Shown: positions 30,058 to 40,295, counted from the first letter of the stretch. The stretch is 64,000 nt of DNA from Exiguobacterium sp. FSL W8-0210 (GCF_038006045.1 NZ_JBBOUK010000001.1:1963001-2027000), one strand, 5' to 3'. Program-made: numbers and translations. The notes: generated by a model from the letters alone, not told the origin.

Positions 30058-32793
30058 TTATAAAGAATTGACGACTTCAGTACAACGTGGGCAAAGCGTC
30101 GGATGAGCCGGATCTTGTCCGAGTTCCGTCGAATATGTCCAACAACGTTCACATTTTTCACCGTCAGCTTTTTGAACCGTGATGCCGGTCGTCTCATACA
30201 TCTTATCCGCCGTTTCCACGAATTCGAGTTGTGAGACTTGGAGTAACTGCTCAAGATGATCGATTGTTCCGAGCAAGGCTTTCGTCTCTTCCTTCGGTGC
30301 AAGCAAGAGTTTCGCTTCGAGTGTCTTACCGACGAGTTTCTCAACACGCGCTTCCTCGAGTGCTTTTAAGACATCATCGCGGAACGTCAGGAACGCGTTC
30401 CATTTCTCGATGAGGGCAAGTCCTTCTTCTGAGACTTCGACCGTTTCCGGAAGGTCTGTCAGGAAGATACTCTTCGTCTCAACAGCTGGTACGAATTCCC
30501 ATGCTTCGTCTGCTGTGTGAGGCAAGACTGGTGCCATCAATTGCAACAAGGCAACGACTGTATCATACATGACCGTCTGAACCGCACGACGCGATGTCGC
30601 GTCTGCTTTTTCGATATACAGGATATCTTTCGTGTAATCGAGGTAGAACGACGACAAATCAAGGACACAGAAGTTGTGGAGCAATTGATAGACCGCCATG
30701 AAGTCGTACGCATCATAAGCCGCTTTTACTTTTCCAACAAGTTGGTCCAGTTTCGTCCGCATGAAACGGTCTGACTCTGGTAAGTCTTCAAATGCGACGC
30801 GGTGCGTCGCAGGATCGAATTGATCCAAGTTTCCGAGGAGGAAACGAACCGTGTTGCGGATTTTACGATAGGATTCTGAGACTTGTTTAAAGTTATCCAT
30901 CGATGCCCGGACATCAGCTTGATAATCGACAGATGCGACCCACAAGCGAAGGATCTCTGCTCCGAATTGTTGCATGACTTGGATCGGTGCAATCGTGTTA
31001 CCGATCGATTTCGACATCTTGCGACCTTGACCATCCAGAACGAATCCGTGACTGACGACCGCTTTGTATGGTGCTTTTCCTGTCGTTGCGACGGCTGTCG
31101 ATAGCGACGAGTTGAACCAACCACGATATTGGTCAGATCCTTCAAGATAGAGATCCGCTGGACGTGTCAATTCAGGACGTGTCGCAAGGACACCGGCATG
31201 TGATGAACCAGAATCGAACCAGACATCCATGATGTCCGTTTCTTTTTTGAAGATACCGTTCGGGCTTGCTGGATGTGTGAATCCTTCAGGAAGCAAGTCG
31301 ACTGCTTCGCGCTCATACCAGACATTTGATCCGTGAGCTGCAAATAAATTCGCGATATGATCAATCGTTTCTGGTGTGACGATTTCCGTTCCATCTTCAG
31401 CATAGAAGATTGGAAGTGGAACGCCCCAAGCACGTTGACGTGAGATGACCCAGTCGCCGCGGTCTTTGAACATGTTGTGGAGACGTGTTTCGCCCCACTC
31501 TGGTACCCACTGGACTCCTTTGATTTCATCAAGGATTTCCGCACGGAAGTCTTTGATTGAAGCGAACCACTGTGGCGTTGCCCGGAAGATGACCGGTTTT
31601 TTCGTCCGCCAGTCGTGTGGATACGAGTGTTTGATGAACGACAGTTTTAAGAGAGCGCCTGCTTCTTCGAGTGCGAGACCGATTTCTTTGTTCGCATCCT
31701 CATAGAACATGCCTTCGAATCCAGGAGCTTCTGCTGTCATGACCCCTTTATCGTCGACTGGGCAAAGAACGTCAAGACCGTACGCTTGACCGATACGGAA
31801 GTCATCTTCCCCGTGACCTGGAGCCGTATGCACGACACCTGTCGCTTCCGCTGTAACGTGATCGCCAAGCATGACGAGTGATTCACGGTCGTACAATGGA
31901 TGTTTTGCTTTCATGTATTCGAAGTCCGCACCATTAAAGATACGTCCGACTGTTGCGTCTTCCCATCCGAGTGCTTCGATGACTTCAGGAACGAGTGTTT
32001 CCGCTACGATATAGCCTTTTCCTTGATATTCGATCCGCGCATATGTCAGTTCCGCACTGACAGAGATTCCGAGGTTCGCTGGAATCGTCCATGGTGTCGT
32101 CGTCCAGATGACGAAATGATCCGTCGGCTCTAAGATGTTTTTACCGTCCATGACTTGGAACGCGACATAGATAGCAGCTGACCGTTTATCTTGATATTCG
32201 ATTTCTGCTTCAGCGAGTGCTGATTCAGAAGACGGTGACCAATAGACCGGTTTCTTCCCTTTGTAGATATAGCCTTTGTTCGCCATATCCCCGAATAAAC
32301 GAATTTGAGCTGCTTCAAATTCTGGTTGCAGGGTGATATATGGGTTGTCATAGTCACCGAGAACGCCGAGGCGTTTGAACTGTTCGCGTTGGTGATCGAC
32401 TTGTTCGAGCGCATATTTCGCACATAATTCACGGAATTCAGCGACCGTCATCGATTTACGATCAACACCGGCTTTTTGAAGTGCTGTTTCGATCGGTAAT
32501 CCGTGTGTGTCCCAACCAGGCACGTACGGAGACTGGAAGCCATTCATCGATTTATAACGAACGATGATGTCTTTTAAGACTTTGTTTAATCCGTGACCCA
32601 TGTGGATGTCACCATTCGCATACGGAGGACCATCGTGGAGGATGAACGTTGGCTTTCCAGCGTTCTTTTCCTGGACCGCAGCGTAGAGATTCATCTCTTC
32701 CCATCGTGCTTGCATATCTGGTTCACGTTTTGGCAAGTTGCCTCGCATTAAAAACTCCGTTTTCATCATCAATAAGGTTTCTTTGTAATCCAT
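30058..32793 (-). CDS. ileS: Isoleucyl-tRNA synthetase
   Basis: Class I aminoacyl-tRNA synthetase with editing domain. The ATG at 32793 (911 residues, [11 protein letters not shown]) follows AAAGGTGAG; the longer ORF starts inside the T-box terminator. The HIGH-like motif is in [15 protein letters not shown], the KMSKS motif is KMSKSIGN, and the C-terminal zinc finger has CERCW and CPRC. Expression is controlled by the T-box leader upstream. Confidence 0.97.
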   Translation of the reverse strand: MDYKETLLMMKTEFLMRGNLPKREPDMQARWEEMNLYAAVQEKNAGKPTFILHDGPPYANGDIHMGHGLNKVLKDIIVRYKSMNGFQSPYVPGWDTHGLPIETALQKAGVDRKSMTVAEFRELCAKYALEQVDHQREQFKRLGVLGDYDNPYITLQPEFEAAQIRLFGDMANKGYIYKGKKPVYWSPSSESALAEAEIEYQDKRSAAIYVAFQVMDGKNILEPTDHFVIWTTTPWTIPANLGISVSAELTYARIEYQGKGYIVAETLVPEVIEALGWEDATVGRIFNGADFEYMKAKHPLYDRESLVMLGDHVTAEATGVVHTAPGHGEDDFRIGQAYGLDVLCPVDDKGVMTAEAPGFEGMFYEDANKEIGLALEEAGALLKLSFIKHSYPHDWRTKKPVIFRATPQWFASIKDFRAEILDEIKGVQWVPEWGETRLHNMFKDRGDWVISRQRAWGVPLPIFYAEDGTEIVTPETIDHIANLFAAHGSNVWYEREAVDLLPEGFTHPASPNGIFKKETDIMDVWFDSGSSHAGVLATRPELTRPADLYLEGSDQYRGWFNSSLSTAVATTGKAPYKAVVSHGFVLDGQGRKMSKSIGNTIAPIQVMQQFGAEILRLWVASVDYQADVRASMDNFKQVSESYRKIRNTVRFLLGNLDQFDPATHRVAFEDLPESDRFMRTKLDQLVGKVKAAYDAYDFMAVYQLLHNFCVLDLSSFYLDYTKDILYIEKADATSRRAVQTVMYDTVVALLQLMAPVLPHTADEAWEFVPAVETKSIFLTDLPETVEVSEEGLALIEKWNAFLTFRDDVLKALEEARVEKLVGKTLEAKLLLAPKEETKALLGTIDHLEQLLQVSQLEFVETADKMYETTGITVQKADGEKCERCWTYSTELGQDPAHPTLCPRCTEVVNSL

Positions 32794-32826
32794 CTGACTA
32801 TCTCTCACCTTTCGCTTTAAAAGTAC

Positions 32827-33065
32827 AAAAAAAGCCAAGCTCATCCCTGAGATAGGGACGAGCTTGGCTGAACTCGCGGTACCACCCTACTAATCCCGCT
32901 CGCCAGTTTGACGACGCAGGACCGCTTAAGAACTCGATAACGGGAGTGAGCCGGCATGACTTACTGTTCAGCGAACGTTCAGTCATGCACTCCAAGGGGA
33001 TACCCCATCTTTTTCGTTGCTCGGGCTTCCACCATTCCCCCGATTCGCTGTCAACCGTCCAAGAT
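32827..33065 (-). promoter_or_regulatory. T-box riboswitch leader (tRNA-Ile) of ileS
   Basis: The canonical T-box AGGGTGGTACCGCG is on the minus strand at 32875-32888. It is followed by a 16-bp terminator stem (32833-32848 with 32854-32869) and a T7 tract. Upstream lies a long stem I region with a distal-loop-like GGTGGAAGCCCG. An ATC triplet at 32999-33001 is the likely isoleucine specifier. Uncharged tRNA-Ile would pair at the T-box and prevent the terminator. Confidence 0.93.
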
Positions 33066-33082
33066 GCGACGTGTCCTTGTCA

Positions 33083-33112
33083 TTGATTTTATTTATACGA
33101 CATCGTCGTCAT
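33083..33112 (-). promoter_or_regulatory. Candidate promoter of the T-box-ileS transcript
   Basis: Minus strand TTGCGT, an 18-base spacer and TATAAA lie across the last codons and stop of divIVA. The -10 box is good and the -35 box is weak. Confidence 0.4.
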
Positions 33113-33614
33113 TATACGCAACTGCTGGAACATCGTCAAGCGCTCCACGAGAAGAGAAATCAAACGCATCCCAGTCATGGCTCGTCAATAATTCCATCTG
33201 CGCATCGATCAATACTTTGAATCGATTACGATAGAGTTCGATTTTTTTGCGCATTTGCTCTACTTCGAAGTCTGTCCGTTGTGCCCGGCGTTGCGCCGCA
33301 TCTTGCAACTGCTCTGCTTCACGTTCTGCTTGCTTTAGGATCAAGCTCGCTTCTTTTGAAGCACTGGCTTTGACTTCTTCAGCCGCTTCCTGTGCGACGA
33401 TGATCGATTTATTCAACGTTTCTTCCATCGAACTGAAGTAGTCGACACGCGCTTGCATGTTTTGGATGACTTCTTGTTGTTGACGGTTCTCACGTAACAA
33501 CAATTCAAAATCCTTGATGACTTGATCTAGGAATTCGTTCACTTCATCTTCGTCATAGCCGCGAAACTTTCGTGTGAACTCCTTATTATGAATATCGAGT
33601 GGCGTTAATGGCAT
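33093..33614 (-). CDS. divIVA: Cell division initiation protein DivIVA
   Basis: Coiled-coil protein that recognises negatively curved membrane at poles and septa and recruits partners such as MinJ. The N-terminal lipid-binding segment LDIHNKEFTRKFRGYDEDEV is intact, followed by coiled coil to about residue 150; the 173-residue length is normal. It ends the ylmD-ylmE-sepF-ylmG-ylmH-divIVA run. Confidence 0.95.
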   Translation of the reverse strand: MPLTPLDIHNKEFTRKFRGYDEDEVNEFLDQVIKDFELLLRENRQQQEVIQNMQARVDYFSSMEETLNKSIIVAQEAAEEVKASASKEASLILKQAEREAEQLQDAAQRRAQRTDFEVEQMRKKIELYRNRFKVLIDAQMELLTSHDWDAFDFSSRGALDDVPAVAYNDDDVV

Positions 33615-33639
33615 GATGAATCCCTCCTCCGCATTTATC

Positions 33640-34410
33640 TTATCCTTTTAAAATACCGTATTGTAGTTTGATTCGATCACGTTTCGTTGATCCGAGGATT
33701 GCAATCAACTTGACGCGTCCTGTTCCACGCAAGGAAAGTAAGTCGCCTTCTTCTAGCATGAAGCTCGAATCATCCACTACTTTATAATTGACCTTACTTT
33801 CACCTTGTTTAATGAGCGTCTGTGCTTTTTGACGCGAGAAGCCGAGAATTTCACTCACGACCGTATCAAACCGAAGTGAACTGACGAACCCAAGTGTCTC
33901 TTCCCACTCTTGATCCTTCACTTTCAAACGGTCTTCCGCCTCAACACGCGAAAGACGAATCTTCGTCTTCCCTGCTCGTTCGACGTTTGCTTCGATATAG
34001 GTCGCGACTTCGTCCGCGACGGCAAACTGTACTTGATCCTGAATGATGACGTCGCCGAATTTGGCTCGTTTCAACCCGACGTTCAATAATGTACCGGTGA
34101 CTTGACGATGAGAAAGTTCAACGAATTTAGTAGGATAATGAATGCGATAGATGGAAATGTCAAAGTCATCCGCGTTGTATTCATAATAATCTGGTGCGAG
34201 GATTGCCCGTTTACGTTCAGCGCCTTCGAAACCGCCCTCAAAAAAGAGGGCGCATTTCGAACCGACGAGTTCTTGTGTGATTTGTTGTTCACGTGGATCT
34301 AGGAAATCCGTTAATTTGAACGTATAGGTCGCTTCCACATGATCGATCCAGTTCAAAACTGAGTCGACGAATTCCCGCTCGCTTCCACGATAATGATCAT
34401 ATACGCTCAT
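33640..34410 (-). CDS. ylmH: S4-domain RNA-binding protein YlmH
   Basis: The 256-residue protein has a C-terminal S4 domain (about 180-245; VSEILGFSRQKAQTLIKQG, then LLSLRGTGRVKL) and an N-terminal YlmH-type domain. Relatives bind stalled 50S complexes, which links it to ribosome rescue; a role next to division genes is otherwise unclear. It overlaps ylmG by 4 bases. Confidence 0.9.
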   Translation of the reverse strand: MSVYDHYRGSEREFVDSVLNWIDHVEATYTFKLTDFLDPREQQITQELVGSKCALFFEGGFEGAERKRAILAPDYYEYNADDFDISIYRIHYPTKFVELSHRQVTGTLLNVGLKRAKFGDVIIQDQVQFAVADEVATYIEANVERAGKTKIRLSRVEAEDRLKVKDQEWEETLGFVSSLRFDTVVSEILGFSRQKAQTLIKQGESKVNYKVVDDSSFMLEEGDLLSLRGTGRVKLIAILGSTKRDRIKLQYGILKG

Positions 34411-34682
34411 ACTAAAAAGATTGCTCGGATACCCGATTGAGCCAAGTTCAAGACGAGGAAGGCTACAATCGGCGAGATATCCAGCATGCCCCCGATAGGC
34501 GGGATGATACGACGGAAGGGCGCTAGGAATGGCTCGACCAACATCGCGAGCACTTGTCCGAATTTAGAATCACGGGCATTCGGGAACCACGAAAGCAGGA
34601 TATAAACGATCATGACGTAACTGTAATACTGTAACAACGTACTTAATGTACGACCAATTGCGTACATCACTTGAGAATCCAT
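34407..34682 (-). CDS. ylmG: YggT-family membrane protein YlmG
   Basis: A 91-residue protein with two membrane segments (about 10-30 and 60-85). The family pattern is YSYVMIVYILLSWFPNAR and FLAPFRRIIPPIGGMLDISP. I use the ATG at 34682, 8 bases after AAGGGG; an in-frame GTG at 34691 lies next to the Shine-Dalgarno. Loss of relatives affects division or osmotic tolerance in some species. Confidence 0.9.
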   Translation of the reverse strand: MDSQVMYAIGRTLSTLLQYYSYVMIVYILLSWFPNARDSKFGQVLAMLVEPFLAPFRRIIPPIGGMLDISPIVAFLVLNLAQSGIRAIFLV

Positions 34683-34684
34683 AC

Positions 34685-35188
34685 TTACCACCCCTTATGA
34701 TTAATATCATCTTCTCCAAGAAGATTCGAGATGCTACCAGCTAACTCGACGTTGTTCGGAACACAGAGGAGGGTATTCTGACTGATCGTCGTAATCGTTC
34801 CATCGAGAGCGAAGACGACACCAGATAAGAAATTAATCATCTGTCGTGATTGATCTTTTGACATACGCTGCATATTGACGATGACAGCACGGTTCTGACG
34901 AAGATGTTCCCCGATTTCCTGGGCTTCGTTGAAGACACGTGGTTCACTCAAGATGACCTGCGATTTCGTTTTTTTCGTCGCATGTAGCGGCACGATATTC
35001 GATTGTCTCACGCTGTCCTCCTTTTGAGTAACACTTGCACTTGGGGTAGATTCCTCGTAATACTCTTCGTACTCTTGTTGTGAAGCACCTCTACCTTTAT
35101 TTATTGTAGCATCATTTTCATATTCGAGTTCATCTAAATCATCGCTGTTGCCGAGAAATAGATTTTGCATTTTTGATTTGAAACCCAT
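34685..35188 (-). CDS. sepF: Cell division protein SepF
   Basis: Forms rings that bundle FtsZ and anchors it to the membrane. The ATG at 35188 (167 residues, MGFKSKMQNLFLG) lies 7 bases after AAGGGAG; the ATG 6 bases upstream is too close to it. An N-terminal amphipathic helix, an acidic linker and the C-terminal SepF domain (SQVILSEPRVFNEAQEIGEH to VELAGS) are all present. It lies between ylmE and ylmG as in Bacillus. Confidence 0.95.
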   Translation of the reverse strand: MGFKSKMQNLFLGNSDDLDELEYENDATINKGRGASQQEYEEYYEESTPSASVTQKEDSVRQSNIVPLHATKKTKSQVILSEPRVFNEAQEIGEHLRQNRAVIVNMQRMSKDQSRQMINFLSGVVFALDGTITTISQNTLLCVPNNVELAGSISNLLGEDDINHKGW

Positions 35189-35210
35189 ATCCATTCTCCC
35201 TTCTTCTCGT

Positions 35211-35882
35211 TTAGGTGTGAACGAGCGTCGTCCCGACTCGGACGAACGTCGCCCCTTCTTCGATGGCGATCTCAAAATCCGATGACATCCCCATGGATAA
35301 CTCTGTACATGGAGCATACGACAATTTTTTTGCCTTGACCTCTTCTTGCAATGTTTTTAATGACCGGAATACCTCACGTATACGCGTCGTGTCTTCCGTC
35401 AACGGTGCCATCGTCATCAGTCCGATGACACGAATCGCGGGATACTGACCGATTTCGTGTAAGAACGACGGTACATCCTCAGGCGCGATGCCTTGCTTCG
35501 ATTCTTCTCCCGAGATATTGACTTGAATGAAACAATCAATGATTCGGTTCGTTCGTTTATTGATCTCTTCTGCCAAATGAAGACGATCGAGCGAATGCAG
35601 CACATCAATAGCATCGATGATCTGACGAACTTTACGCGTCTGTAACGTGCCGATGAAGTGCCATGTACAGGCTGTACGTCCAAGTTCTGCTTGTTTTTCG
35701 AGCAGTCCATCCGGACGATTTTCTCCAAGATGCGTTACACCGGCCTCTAATAATTCAGAAGCAACTTGACTTGAGACTGATTTCGTCACGCCAATCAACT
35801 GTACCTGCTTTTTGGATGAACTCTTTTCACTCGCTTGTTTTATCCGTCGTGTAACCTCTTGTACATTTTCAAGAATTGACAT
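35211..35882 (-). CDS. ylmE: YggS-family pyridoxal phosphate homeostasis protein YlmE
   Basis: PLP-binding barrel protein of 223 residues that buffers pyridoxal phosphate. The PLP lysine is in LIGVTKSV, and HFIGTLQTRK, NISGEESKQG and LSMGMSSDFEIAIEEGATFVR are family hallmarks. It overlaps ylmD by 14 bases. Confidence 0.94.
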   Translation of the reverse strand: MSILENVQEVTRRIKQASEKSSSKKQVQLIGVTKSVSSQVASELLEAGVTHLGENRPDGLLEKQAELGRTACTWHFIGTLQTRKVRQIIDAIDVLHSLDRLHLAEEINKRTNRIIDCFIQVNISGEESKQGIAPEDVPSFLHEIGQYPAIRVIGLMTMAPLTEDTTRIREVFRSLKTLQEEVKAKKLSYAPCTELSMGMSSDFEIAIEEGATFVRVGTTLVHT

Positions 35883-36645
35883 CCAATGACTCCTTTACGA
35901 TCAAACTCGCGAACCGACCGCCGTGGTCGCCGTGGCGATAAGAGAAGTAATCTTCCGCCTGACAGTGTGTACATAGACCTGAGTCAAGGACATCACCCAC
36001 TCCACAACGCTCAGCAAGCGCAGCATTTGTTTTTTGTAGCGATAACATCGCTTTTCCATCTTCCTTGCGTATGTAAGAAGACTCATCGAGTTCAAGTGCG
36101 TCGATCGCATCGATGACGGGTTGATCGACTTCGTAACAACAATCACGAATCGATGGACCAATGACCATCTGAATCGATGAGCGACTCGCACCTGCACGCT
36201 CCATTTGTTTGACTGTTTCCTCGACGATATTGCCAACAGTCCCCCGCCATCCGGCGTGCGTATTCGCGATGATTCCTGTCGTCGGATCACAGAAGACAAG
36301 CGGAACACAATCAGCGAAGAGCATCATCAGTAAGACATTCGAATCAGTCGTCACCAATCCATCTGTACCCGGAATCGCTGTTTCGTAATCCAGAGCGCCG
36401 CGTCCGGAGTCAAGTGTCGTCACCTGTTCGACGTGATTTCCGTGAACTTGCTGTGCCCAAATCGAGTTCTCAAGGGAGAGATCAAGCTGACGTGCGATGA
36501 CTTGTCGGTTCTGGATGACGCCGTCACGATCATCGTTGACATGTAATCCTAAGTTACCGTTTCCATGTGGTGCTGCGAACTTCGTCGTAAAGGCGGCACG
36601 TACTGTACCTGTCGGTGTATCCCATTTGATCCATTGTCCAAACAT
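35869..36645 (-). CDS. pgeF: YfiH/LACC1-family protein YlmD (purine nucleoside phosphorylase-like)
   Basis: A 258-residue protein of the family once called polyphenol oxidase; related proteins act on purine nucleosides or help edit peptidoglycan. Metal ligands are expected in QQVHGNHVE, FADCVPLVF and THAGWRGT, with CCYEV following. The second ATG at 36645 is 7 bases after AGGAGG; the first, at 36651, is one base from it. The IS30 element begins just 27 bases downstream of base 36645 on the plus strand, that is, immediately upstream of this gene. Confidence 0.9.
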   Translation of the reverse strand: MFGQWIKWDTPTGTVRAAFTTKFAAPHGNGNLGLHVNDDRDGVIQNRQVIARQLDLSLENSIWAQQVHGNHVEQVTTLDSGRGALDYETAIPGTDGLVTTDSNVLLMMLFADCVPLVFCDPTTGIIANTHAGWRGTVGNIVEETVKQMERAGASRSSIQMVIGPSIRDCCYEVDQPVIDAIDALELDESSYIRKEDGKAMLSLQKTNAALAERCGVGDVLDSGLCTHCQAEDYFSYRHGDHGGRFASLIVKESLDVNS

Positions 36646-36672
36646 GTTCATGCCTCCTTTGATTTTGACGGT

Positions 36673-37715
36673 TTGTCAAATTAAGCGCAACACTTCTTCG
36701 GAAAAGACCTCGTATGCAGTTTTCCAATCCAAACACTTTCTTGGTCGATTGTTGATTCTAGAAAGTGCGTAATCTAATTCTGTCTTGTTGATCATTCCGA
36801 AGTTGGTTCCCTTTGGGAAGAACTCACGGAGAAGACCATTTGCATTCTCATTGCTGCCACGTTGCCATGAAGAATAGGGATCCGCAAAGTACATTGGGAT
36901 ACCAAGAGAGTCCTGTATCCGTTCGTGACAGCTGAACTCCTTACCGCGATCCGTCGTCATGGTTTGAAACGTTCCCGATGGGAAAGAAGAGTAAAGTGTT
37001 TGGATGGCATGTTCCATCGAGTGAGAAGAACGGTCGACCATCGGTAGTACGATATAGAACCGACTTTTACGTTCGATGAATGTCGCAACACACGCCTTTG
37101 TCTGCCCTCGTCCTGATACGACAGTATCCAACTCCCAATGCCCGAACGTTTCTCGACCCCGGACGTCCGACGGACGTTTACTGATCGGAAGCCCGATGTT
37201 GAAGCGACCTCTTGTCTCACGTGGCTTTTGGCGCTTTCCTTTTTGTCGTAAAACGCCTAAATCGCTCTTGATGAATCCTTTATATATCCATCGATAGATT
37301 GTACTGTACGATGGTCCCTGTTCGTGAAAGAGCCGTCCGGCGATCTGTTCGGGAGACCATGTCTCTCGCAGTTTCGAAAGGATACATGAGCCAAGCGAAG
37401 TGCTGAACAGCGTGCGTGCTCCACAATTCTTTTTTTGCATCTCATAACGCAGTCCGGCGTTGATCGCATTGTAGGAAGGATTCCGTTTGAGCTCACGTGA
37501 AATCGTGGACGGCTGTCGTCCGAGATGCTGAGCGATCTTTCGCATTGAAAATCCAAGCTCTAGATAAGTTTCTATTTTGACTCTTTCTGATGTGGTAAGA
37601 TGAACATAGCTCATAACGAATCCTCCGTTGAATTTGGTGTGGTAACTCTATTCTACACGAGGTCGTTATGGGTTTTTTTTGTGTTTTCAGCTAGGTGTTG
37701 CACTTAATATTACAA
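36673..37715 (-). mobile_element. IS30-family insertion sequence, complete, about 1043 bp
   Basis: The ends are 23-base imperfect inverted repeats matching at 19 of 23 positions: left TTGTCAAATTAAGCGCAACA..., right (reverse complement) TTGTAATATTAAGTGCAACA.... Between them is one transposase gene. I could not find an unambiguous 2-3 base target duplication. It sits between the ftsZ terminator and ylmD and reads in the same direction as both. Confidence 0.88.
36676..37614 (-). CDS. IS30-family DDE transposase
   Basis: A 312-residue transposase. The N-terminal helix-turn-helix is in TSERVKIETYLELGFSMRKI and GRQPSTISRELKRN. The catalytic DDE residues lie in HWELDTVVSGRG, TTDRGKEFSCH and ANGLLREFFPKG. 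The start at 37614 follows GGAGG. The stop TGA lies inside the left inverted repeat. The ORF is intact, so the element could be active. Confidence 0.93.
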   Translation of the reverse strand: MSYVHLTTSERVKIETYLELGFSMRKIAQHLGRQPSTISRELKRNPSYNAINAGLRYEMQKKNCGARTLFSTSLGSCILSKLRETWSPEQIAGRLFHEQGPSYSTIYRWIYKGFIKSDLGVLRQKGKRQKPRETRGRFNIGLPISKRPSDVRGRETFGHWELDTVVSGRGQTKACVATFIERKSRFYIVLPMVDRSSHSMEHAIQTLYSSFPSGTFQTMTTDRGKEFSCHERIQDSLGIPMYFADPYSSWQRGSNENANGLLREFFPKGTNFGMINKTELDYALSRINNRPRKCLDWKTAYEVFSEEVLRLI

Positions 37716-37724
37716 TTCGTCTTT

Positions 37725-37756
37725 TAAAAAAAGAGGCGCCGCTTTCGCGACACCTC
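37725..37756 (-). terminator. Rho-independent terminator after ftsZ
   Basis: Minus strand: a 10-bp stem GAGGTGTCGC / GCGGCGCCTC (two G-U pairs) with a GAAA tetraloop and a T7 tract. It starts 32 bases after the ftsZ stop, and the IS30 right end lies 10 bases beyond it. Confidence 0.88.
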
Positions 37757-37788
37757 ATCGTTTAGCAGTCGTGTCACTGGAACATCGA

Positions 37789-38943
37789 TCAACGATTATT
37801 CCGGCGAAGGAAAGATGGGATGTCCATCGTTTCTTCGACATCTGGCTCTTTAGCCGGTTCGGGATTCGAGCTGACAGGTGTCTCTTCGACTTGTGGTTTT
37901 GACTCCTCTGTTGGTGGTGGAGTCGCTTGTTTTTTCTTCAATAAATTCTTCATCATTTCTTGAGCGGATGGAATTTCGAAATCGAGTGGTTCGTTTTCGA
38001 ATTCCGTCGCGATGACTGTAACGATGATTTCATCTTCTAGGTTATCGTTGATGACAGAACCAAAGATCAAGTTGACTTCCTCATCAGCTGCACTCTGAAC
38101 GATTTGTGCGGCTTCCGTCACTTCGTACAAGCTAAGGTTCGCACTACCTGTGATGTTCATCAGAACACCTTTCGCGCCTTCGATCGAGGTCTCAAGCAAC
38201 GGACTCGAAATCGCTTTTTTCGCTGCTTCCGTCGCGCGGTGTTCGCCTGTCGCGACACCGACACCCATTAAAGCAGAACCTTTTTCCGTCATGATCGTCT
38301 TCACATCGGCGAAGTCGAGGTTGATCAGACCAGGTACGGCGATCAAGTCAGTGATACCTTGTACACCTTGACGCAAGACGTTATCTGCTTCTTTGAACGC
38401 TTCAAGCATTGGTGTGTTCCGATCAACGATTTCAAGTAACTTATCGTTCGGAATGACGATCAACGTATCGACTTTTTCTTTGAAGTTCTGGACACCTGAA
38501 ACAGCATGTTGCATCCGTTTACGTCCTTCGAACATAAATGGTTTTGTGACGACGCCGACTGTCAATGCACCGATTTCTTTTGAAATCTCCGCGATGACAG
38601 GAGCAGCTCCTGTACCAGTTCCGCCACCCATCCCAGCTGTGACGAAGACCATGTCAGCGCCTGAAAGGATTTCTGTTAATTGCTCACGGCTCTCTTCCGC
38701 CGCTTTTTTACCGATTTCCGGATTGGCACCCGCACCGAGACCACGTGTCAATTTAGCACCGAGTTGTAGTTTTACGTCAGCTTGTGACATGTTCAATGCC
38801 TGCGCGTCCGTGTTTACTGCGATGAATTCTACGCCTTGGACACCGTGTTCAATCATTCGGTTGACAGCGTTCGAACCGCCACCACCTACACCGATGACCT
38901 TGATTTTTGCTACTTGGTCCATCATTTCATCAAAATGCAACAT
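37789..38943 (-). CDS. ftsZ: Cell division protein FtsZ
   Basis: Tubulin-like GTPase that forms the Z-ring. The 384-residue protein has the signature [12 protein letters not shown], the N-terminal [19 protein letters not shown] and T7-loop-region residues in [11 protein letters not shown]. The variable linker (about 317-365) is rich in Pro and Glu. The C-terminal peptide [12 protein letters not shown] is the partner-binding tail. It ends the dcw cluster and is followed by a strong terminator. Confidence 0.97.
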   Translation of the reverse strand: MLHFDEMMDQVAKIKVIGVGGGGSNAVNRMIEHGVQGVEFIAVNTDAQALNMSQADVKLQLGAKLTRGLGAGANPEIGKKAAEESREQLTEILSGADMVFVTAGMGGGTGTGAAPVIAEISKEIGALTVGVVTKPFMFEGRKRMQHAVSGVQNFKEKVDTLIVIPNDKLLEIVDRNTPMLEAFKEADNVLRQGVQGITDLIAVPGLINLDFADVKTIMTEKGSALMGVGVATGEHRATEAAKKAISSPLLETSIEGAKGVLMNITGSANLSLYEVTEAAQIVQSAADEEVNLIFGSVINDNLEDEIIVTVIATEFENEPLDFEIPSAQEMMKNLLKKKQATPPPTEESKPQVEETPVSSNPEPAKEPDVEETMDIPSFLRRNNR

Positions 38944-38990
38944 AAAAAGGGCCCCCTAATATTTTTTACTCATTGGATTTTTTGTAGGCA

Positions 38991-40295
38991 TTAACCAAAG
39001 AATTTCTCAAAGAAACTACTGAATGACTTTTTCTCTTTCGGAGGCTGTTCACGTGTTGGCCGTTCGTTTCGCGTAGGTGACGTCTGTTCGTTCATGAGCA
39101 GTGCATCCTGTTCATGTCCGTGCGCTACGGCTTCCTTCTCTTCCGCCCGGTCGAAACCTGATTTCGATACGGCGCTTCTTGAGAGCACATAACGTAACAT
39201 ACCGGCTGCGACGGCATACTTCGGATGACGAATACCAAGACTAGCAGGTTGATAGACATTGACGCTCTGCTTGAAGATTCGTTTTCCGAGCTGATCGATT
39301 CCCGGTAATGAAGAACTTCCCCCACATAAGATTAAGCCACTATTCATGTGAGCGTATCCTGCTTGCGTCATTCGTTTTTGAATCATCTCGAAGATTTCCT
39401 CAAGTCGTGCTTCTAAAACGAATCCAATCTCTGATTGTGGTTCGAAACGATGTTCGCCGTTGATCGTGACGTAGGAAACTTTCTCTTCCGGATCACCGAG
39501 TGCTTCGAGTGCAACGCCGTATTCTTCTTTAGCGAGTTTCGCATCTTGGTATTTGCAGTTCATCTTGTACGTCAAATCACGTGTCAGATGATCACCACCG
39601 TATGGCAACGTCGTCGAGTAGACGAGATCATTCTTTTCGTAGATGGAAAGTGTCGTCGTCTCATGACCGATATCGATGATTCCGACACCGAGTTCGAGTT
39701 CATCAATCGATGCTGCGATTCTAGATACCGCTAAACTCTCCAGCACATATCCAGCAAGCTCTAAACCAGCCCGTTCAATGGAACGTTTAATGCTATGTAG
39801 GATCGTCTTCGCTCCGATGATGAGCTTCCCTGTTACTTCGAGACGATAACCGATCATTCCTCTCGGATCAGTGATTTCTGTTTGCTGATCGACCGTAAAG
39901 GTCTTCGGCAAGACATCGACGACACTGAGTTCGTTCGGAATTCGCATGACCATCGCAGAATGCAGAACGTCTTTCACGTCATCATCCGTGATTTCATTGT
40001 CCTCACCTTTGATCGATGTCATCCCTTGGCAATCCTTCACTTGAATGTGTTCACCGGAAATAGCGACATATACTTCACCAATTGGTTCACCAAGTGTACG
40101 TTCCACTTCCGTAACCGCTTGTTTAATGGCTTGTACCGTTTGATCGATGTCAACGATGACACCTCGTTTAACACCCGCGGATGGTGCAGAACCTTCAGCA
40201 AGAACGTTCAGCGTTCCACCAAGTAGTTCACCGACGATGAGTTTCACCTCCGATGTCCCAATGTCGAGCGCGGCAATCGTACCTTTCGTTTCCAT
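38991..40295 (-). CDS. ftsA: Cell division protein FtsA
   Basis: Actin-like protein that tethers FtsZ to the membrane. The 434-residue protein has the phosphate loop ALDIGTSEVKLIVGE, ATPase motifs in IIDIGHETTTLSIYE and LCGGSSSLPG, and a C-terminal amphipathic membrane-targeting helix (SFSSFFEKFFG). It lies 47 bases upstream of ftsZ. The 229-base gap before it holds a hairpin but no convincing promoter match. Confidence 0.97.
   Translation of the reverse strand: METKGTIAALDIGTSEVKLIVGELLGGTLNVLAEGSAPSAGVKRGVIVDIDQTVQAIKQAVTEVERTLGEPIGEVYVAISGEHIQVKDCQGMTSIKGEDNEITDDDVKDVLHSAMVMRIPNELSVVDVLPKTFTVDQQTEITDPRGMIGYRLEVTGKLIIGAKTILHSIKRSIERAGLELAGYVLESLAVSRIAASIDELELGVGIIDIGHETTTLSIYEKNDLVYSTTLPYGGDHLTRDLTYKMNCKYQDAKLAKEEYGVALEALGDPEEKVSYVTINGEHRFEPQSEIGFVLEARLEEIFEMIQKRMTQAGYAHMNSGLILCGGSSSLPGIDQLGKRIFKQSVNVYQPASLGIRHPKYAVAAGMLRYVLSRSAVSKSGFDRAEEKEAVAHGHEQDALLMNEQTSPTRNERPTREQPPKEKKSFSSFFEKFFG

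Noticed and set aside
36650-36679. A perfect TTGACA -35 box facing ylmD at the IS30 left end, as an outward hybrid promoter.
   Set aside because: The position 17 bases downstream falls on the ylmD Shine-Dalgarno (GAGGCA), with no -10-like hexamer at 15-19 bases.
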